NCBI RefSeq assembly: GCF_036010485.1
Contig: NZ_CP108568.1
Span: forward strand, 5,029,001-5,093,000
Length of the DNA stretch: 64,000 nt
Direction: 5' to 3'
DNA from: Streptomyces sp. NBC_01198
GTDB taxonomy: Bacteria > Actinomycetota > Actinomycetes > Streptomycetales > Streptomycetaceae
Part shown: one piece after another, positions 8,307 through 15,683 of the stretch
Numbering within the stretch: position 1 is the first letter of the stretch
Layout of the letters: every line of letters begins with the position of its first letter
Position numbers and translations under genes: made by a program
The notes under the pieces: generated by a model
Database searches by the model: none
Seen by the model: the letters and a program-made list of their open reading frames with translations, nothing else
What the model was told of the DNA's origin: nothing

Positions 8307-9215
8307 ATGACGCAGACACGTACCCGGATCAGCAAGGCTGTGATCCCAGCAGCCGGCCTCGGCACCCGCTTCCTGCCGGCGACGAAGGCCACACCCAAGG
8401 AGATGCTCCCTGTGGTGGACAAACCGGCGATCCAGTACGTGGTCGAGGAAGCCGTCTCGGCGCAGTTGTCCGACGTTCTTATGATCACCGGTCGTAACAA
8501 GCGCCCGCTGGAAGATCACTTCGACCGCAACTACGAGCTGGAGGAGACGCTCACCCGCAAGGGTGACAAGTCCCGGCTCGCGAGGGTGCGCGAGTCGAGC
8601 GACTTGGCCACCATGCACTACGTGCGCCAGGGCGACCCGAAGGGCCTGGGCCATGCGGTGCTGTGTGCGGAACCGCACGTGGGGGACCAGCCGTTCGCCG
8701 TGCTCCTCGGCGACGACCTGATCGACCCCCGCGACCGGCTGCTCGCCCGGATGATCGACGTGCAGGCGCAGTACGGCGGCAGCGTGATCGCACTCATGGA
8801 GGTCGCACCCGAGCAGATCCACCTCTACGGTGCCGCTGCCATAGTGCCCACCACCGACAGTGATGTCGTACGAGTCACCGATCTGATCGAGAAGCCTGAG
8901 CCAGAACAGGCGCCGTCCAATTACGCGATCATCGGCCGATACGTCCTGGACCCGGCGATCTTCGACGCCATCAGGAAGGTCGTTCCCGGCCGGAACGACG
9001 AGATCCAGCTGACCGACGCGCTGCGCGACCTCTGCCACCGGGACGACGCCGGCGGCCCCGTACACGGCGTCGTCTTCACCGGCCGCCGGTACGACACCGG
9101 CGACCGTGGCGACTACCTCCGTGCGATTGTCCGACTGGCATGCGAGCGTGAAGATCTGGGGCCGGACTTCCGGGCCTGGCTGCGTTCGTACGTCACCGAG
9201 GAGATGCAAGAGTGA
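8307..9215 (+). CDS. galU: UTP--glucose-1-phosphate uridylyltransferase
   Basis: It makes UDP-glucose from UTP and glucose-1-phosphate, the precursor for cell-surface glycans and trehalose. The 302-residue nucleotidyltransferase has the GalU N-terminus AVIPAAGLGTRFLPATKATP, the KEMLPVVDKPAIQYVVEEA segment, the metal-binding LLGDDLID near residue 133 and the sugar-binding EKP (residue about 192). The stop overlaps the GTG start of the next gene by 4 bp, so the two are translationally coupled. Confidence 0.95.
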   Translation: MTQTRTRISKAVIPAAGLGTRFLPATKATPKEMLPVVDKPAIQYVVEEAVSAQLSDVLMITGRNKRPLEDHFDRNYELEETLTRKGDKSRLARVRESSDLATMHYVRQGDPKGLGHAVLCAEPHVGDQPFAVLLGDDLIDPRDRLLARMIDVQAQYGGSVIALMEVAPEQIHLYGAAAIVPTTDSDVVRVTDLIEKPEPEQAPSNYAIIGRYVLDPAIFDAIRKVVPGRNDEIQLTDALRDLCHRDDAGGPVHGVVFTGRRYDTGDRGDYLRAIVRLACEREDLGPDFRAWLRSYVTEEMQE

Positions 9216-10543
9216 GTCATGGCGCCGACCGGCTGTGGTCCGTCACCGAACACCTGGACAGCATCCTGGGTCAACTGACCCCGCTGGAGGCGATCGAGCT
9301 GCAACTGCTCGAAGCCCAGGGCTGTGTCCTGGTCGAGGACGTCACCGTGCCGGTGGCGCTGCCCCCCTTCGAGAACAGCTCCATGGACGGCTACGCGGTA
9401 CGTGTCGCGGACACCGAAGCGGCGACGCTTGAACATCCCGCCGTCCTCGAAGTGATCGGCGATGTGGCGGCGGGCAGCGACGCGCTGCCCGCGGTCGGCC
9501 CCGGTCAGGCCGCCAGGATCATGACCGGCGCTCCGCTGCCGCCCGGCGCGGAGGCCGTCGTCCCCGTCGAGTGGACCGACGGCGGCACCGGCGGCGGACC
9601 GGCCAGCACCATGGCCGCGCACAGTGTCGACCCGGCCGGCGCCGGCGGCGAGGTACGCGTGCACCAGGGCGCCAAGGAGGGGCAGTTCGTACGGGCCCGC
9701 GGCAGCGATGTCGCGGCGGGCGAGCTCGCGCTCGCTGCCGGCACGGTCCTCGGCCCCCCGCAGATCGGCCTGCTGGCAGCAATCGGCCGTGGCACCGTCA
9801 CCGTCAGGCCCCGCCCGCGAGTTGTCGTCGTGTCCACCGGCAGCGAATTGGTCCAGCCGGGTGAGGAGCTCCTGCCGGGCCGCATCCACGACTCCAACAG
9901 CTTCGTCCTCACCGCCGCCGCCCGCGATGCCGGAGCCATCGCCTTTCGCGTCGGCGCGGTTGTCGACGAGGTCGAGACGCTGCGTGCCGCCATCGAGGAC
10001 CAGATGGTCCGCGCCGACATCATCGTCACCACGGGCGGTGTGAGCGTCGGCGCCTACGACGTCGTAAAGGAAGCGCTGTCCTCGCTCGGCGGTGCGATCA
10101 ACGACACCGAGGAGAGTTCGGGCGGAGGTTCCGGGCACGTCGAATTCCGCAAGCTCGCAATGCAGCCGGGCAAACCGCAGGGCTTCGGCCGGATCGGCCC
10201 CGACCGGATCCCGCTGCTTGCCCTGCCCGGCAATCCGGTGAGCGCCTACGTCTCGTTCGAACTCTTCGTCCGCCCCGCCATCCGGACGCTGATGGGCGCC
10301 GAATCCGTGCACCGGGACGTCGTACGGGCCGCGTGCGTGACCTCGATCGACGGGTCGCCGGAAGGGCGGCGCCAGTTCCTGCGCGGCCGCTACGACCGGA
10401 CGTCGGGCTCGGTCACCCCCGTAGGCGGCGCCGGATCGCACCTGGTCGCGGCCCTCGCGCACGCCAACGCTCTGATCGTCGTCCCCGAGGCCGTGACCTC
10501 GATGGAGGCCGGCAGCGAGGTGGATGTGGTGGTGCTGGACTAG
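9212..10543 (+). CDS. glp: Gephyrin-like molybdotransferase (Glp/MoeA)
   Basis: A 443-residue MoeA-fold protein with PFENSSMDGYAVR near residue 50, the MoaB/Mog-like core with STGSELVQPGEELL and TTGGVSVGAYDVVK, and a C-terminal domain with LPGNPVSAYVSFELF. MoeA inserts molybdate into adenylated molybdopterin. The galU-linked actinobacterial paralogue is now known in Corynebacterium as Glp, which binds FtsZ and a membrane receptor GlpR, the counterpart of Streptomyces SepX; such a receptor is encoded about 1.8 kb downstream. Whether this copy still makes cofactor cannot be read. The GTG start overlaps the galU stop. Confidence 0.9.
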   Translation: MSHGADRLWSVTEHLDSILGQLTPLEAIELQLLEAQGCVLVEDVTVPVALPPFENSSMDGYAVRVADTEAATLEHPAVLEVIGDVAAGSDALPAVGPGQAARIMTGAPLPPGAEAVVPVEWTDGGTGGGPASTMAAHSVDPAGAGGEVRVHQGAKEGQFVRARGSDVAAGELALAAGTVLGPPQIGLLAAIGRGTVTVRPRPRVVVVSTGSELVQPGEELLPGRIHDSNSFVLTAAARDAGAIAFRVGAVVDEVETLRAAIEDQMVRADIIVTTGGVSVGAYDVVKEALSSLGGAINDTEESSGGGSGHVEFRKLAMQPGKPQGFGRIGPDRIPLLALPGNPVSAYVSFELFVRPAIRTLMGAESVHRDVVRAACVTSIDGSPEGRRQFLRGRYDRTSGSVTPVGGAGSHLVAALAHANALIVVPEAVTSMEAGSEVDVVVLD

Positions 10544-10631
10544 CGCTCCCGCCGGGTGCACGCAGGGTCCCGGGGCGGGGAGTCGCGGCTGCCGGTACGG
10601 TGTCTGCCCTAGAGACCGCACCGGGAGAACG

Positions 10632-11114
10632 ATGAGCAGCGCGCAGCATCACCTACCCCACCTCGACGAGGCAGGCGCGGCCCGTATGGTCGACGTCTCC
10701 GCGAAGGACGTGACCGCACGCACCGCCCGTGCGAGCGGGCGGGTCCTGGTCAGTCCTGAGGTCGTTCAACTGTTGCGTGGCGCAGGCATGCCCAAAGGCG
10801 ACGCAATTGCCACAGCAAGGATCGCCGGCATCATGGGCGCCAAGCGCACACCCGAGCTCGTCCCGCTGTGCCACCCGCTGGCCGTCTCAGGAGTCACCGT
10901 CGACCTTGTCGTCGCGGAGGACGCCGTGGAGATCATCGCCACGGTGAAGACCACCGAGCGCACCGGCGTGGAAATGGAGGCGCTGACCGCTGTCAGCGTG
11001 GCCGCCCTCACCGTTGTCGACATGGTGAAAGCCGTCGACAAGGCGGCGGTCATCACCGACGTGCGGGTCGAGGACAAGACCGGTGGCAAGTCCGGCGACT
11101 GGCACCGGTCATGA
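10632..11114 (+). CDS. moaC: Cyclic pyranopterin monophosphate synthase
   Basis: It catalyses the second step of molybdopterin synthesis, rearranging the MoaA product to cPMP. The 160-residue protein contains the MoaC signatures KRTPELVPLCHPL (near residue 67) and GVEMEALTAVSVAALTVVDM, ending with the conserved D-M-V-K-A-V-D-K. The ATG at 10632 has GGGAGAA upstream; an in-frame GTG at 10524 would add unrelated residues. It is 88 bp from the previous gene and overlaps mog by 4 bp. Confidence 0.95.
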   Translation: MSSAQHHLPHLDEAGAARMVDVSAKDVTARTARASGRVLVSPEVVQLLRGAGMPKGDAIATARIAGIMGAKRTPELVPLCHPLAVSGVTVDLVVAEDAVEIIATVKTTERTGVEMEALTAVSVAALTVVDMVKAVDKAAVITDVRVEDKTGGKSGDWHRS

Positions 11115-11644
11115 CCGGCGGTCACACCGGGATGCGGGCGCTCGCCGTGACCGCGTCCAACCGCGCGGCGGCCGGCGTCTACGAGGATCGCGGCGGGCCG
11201 CTGATCGTCGCCGCTCTTCAGGACCTCGGATTCGCCGTCGACGGGCCACAGGCCGTCCTGGACGGTGAGCCCGTCGGTGAGGCGCTGCGGGCGGCGGCCG
11301 CGGCCGGTTACGACGTGGTGGTCACCACCGGGGGCACCGGGATCTCACCGACCGACCGGACGCCCGAGGTGACCCGGCAAGTGCTGGACTACGAGATCCC
11401 CGGTATCGCGGAGGCGATCCGAGCCGCCGGCCGGGAGAAGGTGCCGACCGCGGCGCTCTCCCGCGGTCTCGCCGGGGTGGCGGGGCGCACCTTGGTCGTG
11501 AACCTCCCCGGGTCGACCGGCGGCGTCAAGGACGGGCTGGCGGTGCTCACCCCTCTGCTGACGCACGCCGTTGATCAGATTCGGGGCGGCGATCATCCGA
11601 CTTCCGCACCTTCGAAACCATCAGTCCCTGGGAGACCGAGCTGA
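11111..11644 (+). CDS. mog: MogA/MoaB family molybdopterin adenylyltransferase
   Basis: It adenylates molybdopterin before metal insertion. About 177 residues, with the family core T-T-G-G-T-G-I-S-P-T-D near residue 77, the TPEVTRQVLDYEIPGIAEAI helix, and LVVNLPGSTGGVKDGL near 140. The start ATG at 11111 overlaps the moaC stop (ATGA); an ATG at 11132 is the alternative. The last 15 residues are unconserved. With Glp and moaC it forms a compact cofactor group. Confidence 0.92.
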   Translation: MTGGHTGMRALAVTASNRAAAGVYEDRGGPLIVAALQDLGFAVDGPQAVLDGEPVGEALRAAAAAGYDVVVTTGGTGISPTDRTPEVTRQVLDYEIPGIAEAIRAAGREKVPTAALSRGLAGVAGRTLVVNLPGSTGGVKDGLAVLTPLLTHAVDQIRGGDHPTSAPSKPSVPGRPS

Positions 11645-12261
11645 ACGGGTCCTGGCCGACGGAACTGGTGGACGGTGACATCACCCTCCGCCCGATCAGG
11701 ATGCGCGACCAACGGGCCTGGCGTGAAGTCAACCGGCGCAACCGCGACTGGTTGCGCCCCTGGGAGGCGACCGTGCCGCCCGCGCCGCCCGGTCATATCG
11801 CGCAGCGGCCCACATATCGACAAATGGTGCGCCATCTGCGCAACGAGGCGAGCGCCGGCCGCATGCTGCCGTTCGTCATCGACTACCAGGGCCGCCTGGC
11901 CGGCCAACTCACCGTCGCTGGCATCACCTGGGGATCGATGTGCTCGGCGCACATCGGCTACTGGGTCGACGAGGCAGTAGCCGGCCGCGGGGTGATGCCG
12001 ACATCCGTCGCGCTCGCCGTCGACCATTGCTTCCGGCGGGTCGGACTGCACCGCGTCGAGGTGTGCATTCGACCCGAGAACGGACCGAGCCGCCGGGTCG
12101 CGGAAAAGCTCGGCTTCCGCGAGGAAGGGCTCCGCCCGCGCTATCTCCATATCGACGGCGGCTGGCGTGACCACCTGGTCTACGCGCTGACCGCCGAGGA
12201 AGTACCCGAGGGGCTGCTCAGCCGCTGGCGTCAGGCGAAGCCCGGTGCATCTCAAAAATAA
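11641..12261 (+). CDS. GNAT acetyltransferase, RimJ/RimL-like
   Basis: A predicted acetyl-CoA-dependent N-acetyltransferase, similar to RimJ, which acetylates the N-terminus of ribosomal protein S5; the substrate here is inferred. It has the GNAT core GYWVDEAVAGRGVMPTSVAL with the acetyl-CoA loop A-G-R-G-V, then the helix HRVEVCIRPENGPSRRVAEK and LGFREEG. Start: GTG at 11668 is the conventional choice, but an in-frame CTG at 11641 is preceded by GGGAGA at 5 nt, overlaps the mog stop (CTGA) and restores N-G-S-W-P-T-E-L-V; I favour the CTG. Confidence 0.85.
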   Translation: MNGSWPTELVDGDITLRPIRMRDQRAWREVNRRNRDWLRPWEATVPPAPPGHIAQRPTYRQMVRHLRNEASAGRMLPFVIDYQGRLAGQLTVAGITWGSMCSAHIGYWVDEAVAGRGVMPTSVALAVDHCFRRVGLHRVEVCIRPENGPSRRVAEKLGFREEGLRPRYLHIDGGWRDHLVYALTAEEVPEGLLSRWRQAKPGASQK

Positions 12262-12378
12262 GACAATTGTTCGAAAATGAAGCCTATCGCAAAAAAATCT
12301 CGGCTTATCAGCCAGATCGTGCGACACACCGGGCCAAATTCCGTATGGCGTGTCTCCGTTCCCCCTACCGTGTAGCGC

Positions 12379-13383
12379 GTGAGCAGTAGTGGCCTCATCT
12401 ACGCAGTCATCGTCGGGGCCTGGGCTGCCTACCTGGTGCCGATGTGGCTCCGTAGGCAGGACGAGCTCAACGAAGCGCGTCCGACGGAACGCTTCAGTAC
12501 CGCCATCCGGCTGCTGTCCGGGCGGGCGGCGATGGAGCGGCGTGTCGCGAAAGCGCGAGCTGAGAACGTCGAGCCCGGTAACGGCGACGTCGAGGACGAC
12601 GACCTCGACCCCGCGGACGTCGTTGACGTCCGCGGCCTTGCTGTGCCCGCGACCGAGGTGCGCCCCGCCGGCGGCCGCGACCGTACGGCAGCCCCCGGTG
12701 CGGCCCGGCCGGACCCCCGCGCCAAGGTGCTGGCCCGGCGACGCCGTACGACCACGATGCTCTTCCTGGTCTTCACCGTCGGCGCCGTCGCCGCAGCAGT
12801 GGGCGGTGTCGCGCTGCTCTGGGCGCCGGTGATCCCGGCCGCTCTGCTGACGGTCTACATCGGGCAGATGCGCCGCCAGGAGCGCCGGCGCTACGAGGTG
12901 CGCCTGGACCAGCGCCATGCCGCGGAAGCCGCCAGGCGCCTGCGTGCGCGACCTGACCGCGCCCGCCAGGACCGTGGGCGTGCCGAGCTGCCTGCCGCGC
13001 CCGCCGAGGACGCCGCGCCGCCCGTACCCGTGGTGCCCGCGCCGTCGCCGCGTACGGCCGACCGCAGGGCGCTGGTCGAGCAGACGGACCACGCCGAGTG
13101 GGTCGACCAGCAGCGCGCCCAGCAGTCGGCCGACGACGGCTGGGACCCCGTACCAGTGCCGCTGCCCACCTATGTCACGGCTCCGGTGGCTCCGCGCACG
13201 AGCGGCGGCGTCGACCTCGGCGCGCCCGACACCTGGAGCTCGGCCCGGTCGGGCACGACGCCTTCCCCCGAGCCCACCGCGCCTCCTGTGGCGCCCACGG
13301 GACATCCCCGTCCGCGTACCACCCGGACCCCGCTCTTCGACCAGTACGCGGACCCGGACCGCCCGCGTGCGGCGAACGAGTAG
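12379..13383 (+). CDS. sepX: SepX/GlpR-type divisome membrane protein
   Basis: A 334-residue protein with one membrane helix at the N-terminus (GLIYAVIVGAWAAYLVPMW), the motif W-L-R-R-Q-D-E, a charged linker, a second hydrophobic hairpin near 125-165, and a Pro-rich, disordered tail. This is the architecture of SepX, a conserved Streptomyces protein needed for hyphal cross-walls and sporulation septa, and of GlpR, the membrane receptor for gephyrin-like Glp in Corynebacterium. The Glp candidate lies 1.8 kb upstream. The GTG start lies just after TACCGT (12366-12371), so a leaderless or very short-leader mRNA is possible. The upstream 12262-12340 stretch is strikingly AT-rich. Confidence 0.82.
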   Translation: MSSSGLIYAVIVGAWAAYLVPMWLRRQDELNEARPTERFSTAIRLLSGRAAMERRVAKARAENVEPGNGDVEDDDLDPADVVDVRGLAVPATEVRPAGGRDRTAAPGAARPDPRAKVLARRRRTTTMLFLVFTVGAVAAAVGGVALLWAPVIPAALLTVYIGQMRRQERRRYEVRLDQRHAAEAARRLRARPDRARQDRGRAELPAAPAEDAAPPVPVVPAPSPRTADRRALVEQTDHAEWVDQQRAQQSADDGWDPVPVPLPTYVTAPVAPRTSGGVDLGAPDTWSSARSGTTPSPEPTAPPVAPTGHPRPRTTRTPLFDQYADPDRPRAANE

Positions 13384-13451
13384 CCCTCCTGCCAGCCGAT
13401 ATCGCGTTCACGACCACCCGTGCCGGGATGCTAGAGTTTCCTTCGTTGCAA

Positions 13452-13525
13452 GGGCCTGTGGCGCAGTCCGGTAGCGCACCTCGTTCGCATCGAGGGGGTC
13501 AGGGGTTCGAATCCCCTCAGGTCCA
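13452..13525 (+). tRNA. tRNA-Ala (anticodon CGC)
   Basis: A cloverleaf can be drawn. The acceptor stem GGGCCTG pairs with CAGGTCC and includes the G3-U70 alanine identity pair. The D-stem is GCGC/GCGC, the anticodon stem CCTCG/CGAGG with loop TTCGCAT (anticodon CGC), and the T-arm AGGGG-TTCGAAT-CCCCT. The discriminator is A and CCA is not encoded. A terminator follows within 12 bp. No duplicated 3' end was seen, so it is not occupied by an element. Confidence 0.95.
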
Positions 13526-13537
13526 CCGCAGCTCAAG

Positions 13538-13569
13538 GCCCCTAGTGGTGAAATCCGCTAGGGGCTTTT
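13538..13569 (+). terminator. Rho-independent terminator after tRNA-Ala
   Basis: GCCCCTAGTGG pairs with CCGCTAGGGGC across a 6-nt loop, with TTTT right after the stem. It begins 12 bp past the tRNA. Confidence 0.88.
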
Positions 13570-13887
13570 GCTTGTCCTATAGCGGTGAGGTTCGGTGACT
13601 ACTTCCGATCGTGCCGTCACAGATGCTTTCTGGGCCTCTGCTGTGTGTCTTCTTCGCCGCCTCGGACAGTGGGTGTGTGGATCTCCTCCGTCATCGGGAT
13701 CTTGTGCCGTGCCGAGCAAGCCGCATGTCTGCCTGGTGTGAGGACCGCTCGCTGCGATCTCCGGCGTGCGATTCGGGCCCGCCAGGCGCCTGTTGGGCCG
13801 GGCGTGTGACGTGCGCCACTCGTTGGTGCGGAAATATTCCGGCAGTCGTAAGAGCTTGAGTTTTCAAGATCTTACGAGGGAGTCGAT
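13570..13887 (+). promoter_or_regulatory. ribA upstream region with a near-perfect dyad
   Basis: This 318-bp stretch has no credible gene. The notable element is a dyad of 14-bp arms at 13846-13859 and 13864-13877 (TCGTAAGAGCTTGA / TCAAGATCTTACGA, one mismatch, 4-nt loop), whose right arm touches the GAGGGAG ribosome binding site of ribA. It looks like a repressor operator or a hairpin occluding translation. I found no FMN riboswitch core. Confidence 0.5.
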
Positions 13888-14544
13888 ATGTCGGCAGACG
13901 CAAGTCCAGTGCCCGCAGCGGTGTCCGTCGTACCGCCCGCCGCTGGTGTCCGCACCAAGGTGCGGGTTCCGCTGCGGTTCCCCGACGGGTGGGCGACCAC
14001 CGTGGATGTCTTCACGTTCACCGGTCTGGTCGACGGCAAGGAACATCTGGCACTCGGCATCGGTGACTACGAGAACGCGGCGGTGCCGCTCGTGCGGCCG
14101 CATTCGGAGTGCCTGACCGGCGATGTCTTCGGCTCCCAGCGTTGCGACTGCGGCCCGCAGTTGCGAGAGGCCCTGGAGCGTATCGGCGAACGCGGCGGCT
14201 ACCTCCTCTATCTGCGCCAGGAGGGCCGCGGCATCGGTCTCTACGCGAAACTCGACGCCTATGCGCTGCAGGACGACGGCATGGACACGTACGAGGCCAA
14301 CCTCGCTCTCGGCCGCGGCGAGGACGAGCGTGACTACGCGGCCGCGGCCCAGATGCTGAACGCGCTCGGGGTGGGTGCGATCCGGCTGCTGAGCAACAAT
14401 CCCGACAAGGCGCGGCAGTTGGCGCGGCTCGGTACGCGGGTGGCCGAGCGGGTGCCGACCGGCGTGCACGTCTCCGATGCCAACGTCCGCTACCTGCGGG
14501 CCAAGGTCGAACACACCGGCCACACTCTCGCGCTGCCGGCCTGA
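13888..14544 (+). CDS. ribA: GTP cyclohydrolase II
   Basis: It opens GTP to 2,5-diamino-6-ribosylamino-4-pyrimidinone phosphate, formate and pyrophosphate, the first step of riboflavin synthesis. In 218 residues it has the zinc site GDVFGSQRCDCGPQL (the C-x(10)-C-x-C region near 78-92), the GTP-binding QEGRGIGLYAKL near 108, and RLLSNNPDKARQL. It lacks the RibB half found in bifunctional RibBA and is not beside other rib genes, so it may be a second, separately regulated copy serving a secondary pathway (deazaflavin or pyrrolopyrimidine precursors use the same chemistry). A dyad at its Shine-Dalgarno suggests dedicated control. Confidence 0.93.
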   Translation: MSADASPVPAAVSVVPPAAGVRTKVRVPLRFPDGWATTVDVFTFTGLVDGKEHLALGIGDYENAAVPLVRPHSECLTGDVFGSQRCDCGPQLREALERIGERGGYLLYLRQEGRGIGLYAKLDAYALQDDGMDTYEANLALGRGEDERDYAAAAQMLNALGVGAIRLLSNNPDKARQLARLGTRVAERVPTGVHVSDANVRYLRAKVEHTGHTLALPA

Positions 14545-14671
14545 GGCGGTCGCCGTCGTCCCGACGTGCTGGGCGGCACCGTACGGGTGACTTTTCGGAA
14601 GCCTGCGCAATGTACGTCGGGGTGTGCCGCCCGGCGGTCTGCGCGGTTGCGCTGCGGGTGAGTGATACGAC

Positions 14672-14746
14672 CCCACGATCGAAACGGTGGCGTTTCGATC
14701 GTGGGTCGTCTACTCTCTAGGTGTACGACATCGTTTCGATGGTGGG
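14672..14746. promoter_or_regulatory. Long palindrome plus a third half-site upstream of tetR
   Basis: Fifteen-bp arms at 14672-14686 (CCCACGATCGAAACG) and 14691-14705 are perfect reverse complements around GTGG. A third copy, CGTTTCGATGGTGGG (14732-14746), matches the right arm at 14 of 15 bases. The array lies 90-160 bp before the TetR start, as expected for autoregulation by cooperative dimers. The palindrome could also terminate ribA transcription. Confidence 0.6.
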
Positions 14747-14834
14747 CTCGGCGCGTCGCATCCGGCGAGGGCGGCCGCTCACAGGACGCGGTCCTACGCT
14801 GTGCCCGCCAAGCAGAGGATTCGGAGGACAGGAC

Positions 14835-15431
14835 ATGACAGCTCAGGCATCCGCCGGGCGTCGTACCCGCCTGACCCCCGAGCGCGAGCGGGAGCTGTAC
14901 GAGGCCGTGGTCGAGCTCCTGCGGGAGGTCGGCTACGAGGCACTGACGATGGACGCCGTCGCCGCCCGTACGCGCTCGAGCAAAGCCACCCTCTACCGTC
15001 AGTGGAAGGGCAAGCCGGAACTCGTCGCGACGGCACTGCGGCACTCCAAGCCGGTCTCGCTCGCGGACATCGACACCGGTTCGATCGTCGGCGACCTGCA
15101 CGAGCTCATCCGGTGCCACGACGAGGACGAGTCCAAGCGCGACCAGGAGCTCATGCGCGGACTCGCGCATGCCGCCTTCCGGAACGAAGACCTTTTCCGT
15201 GCCCTGCGGGAATTGCTGATCGAACCGGAGCTGGACAGTTTCCGCGTCCTGGTGCGGCGCGCCGTGGACCGTGGCGAGCTGGCCGCCGACAACCCGGCGA
15301 GCAACTACATCCCCCACATGCTGTTCGGGTGCGCGATGGCACGCCCCATTCTCGAGGGCATCGACGCCGACCCTGAGTACAGCCACAGATTCATCGACGC
15401 CGTGGTGGTCCCTGCCCTCGGCTTGTCGTAA
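14835..15431 (+). CDS. TetR/AcrR family transcriptional regulator
   Basis: A 198-residue one-component repressor. The N-terminal helix-turn-helix spans about residues 15-62 (ALTMDAVAARTRSSKATLYR then QWKGKPELV), followed by an all-alpha ligand and dimer domain. The ATG at 14835 follows AGGACAGGAC; upstream in-frame starts give unrelated sequence. The ligand is unknown. The palindromic array just upstream implies autoregulation, and the downstream YfhO-type gene or ribA are possible targets. Confidence 0.9.
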   Translation: MTAQASAGRRTRLTPERERELYEAVVELLREVGYEALTMDAVAARTRSSKATLYRQWKGKPELVATALRHSKPVSLADIDTGSIVGDLHELIRCHDEDESKRDQELMRGLAHAAFRNEDLFRALRELLIEPELDSFRVLVRRAVDRGELAADNPASNYIPHMLFGCAMARPILEGIDADPEYSHRFIDAVVVPALGLS

Positions 15432-15683
15432 GTCACCGTGACGGTCCCGTGTATGCGGTCGTCACCGGAGGCGTACACCGCTGGGATGAGCCGGCGATGA
15501 TCTGACTGATCCCTCACCCGATCGGGTGGGCGCCCAGTCGTATGGATCCGTACTTGATGCGCGGACCACCTGCAGGGCGCTCCCTGTTCACCTGCTCGCC
15601 CAATGGTCGCCACCATACCGATGGGCATACCTGCCTACGATCTGGCGACATCACCAGGATCGGGCAGCGGGGGATATCTACAG

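Noticed and set aside
13452-13525. tRNA-Ala as an integration site
   Set aside because: No second copy of its 3' end or integrase is near; only pmt shows the duplication.
13570-13887. FMN riboswitch upstream of ribA
   Set aside because: None of the conserved RFN core segments can be found; only a dyad is present.
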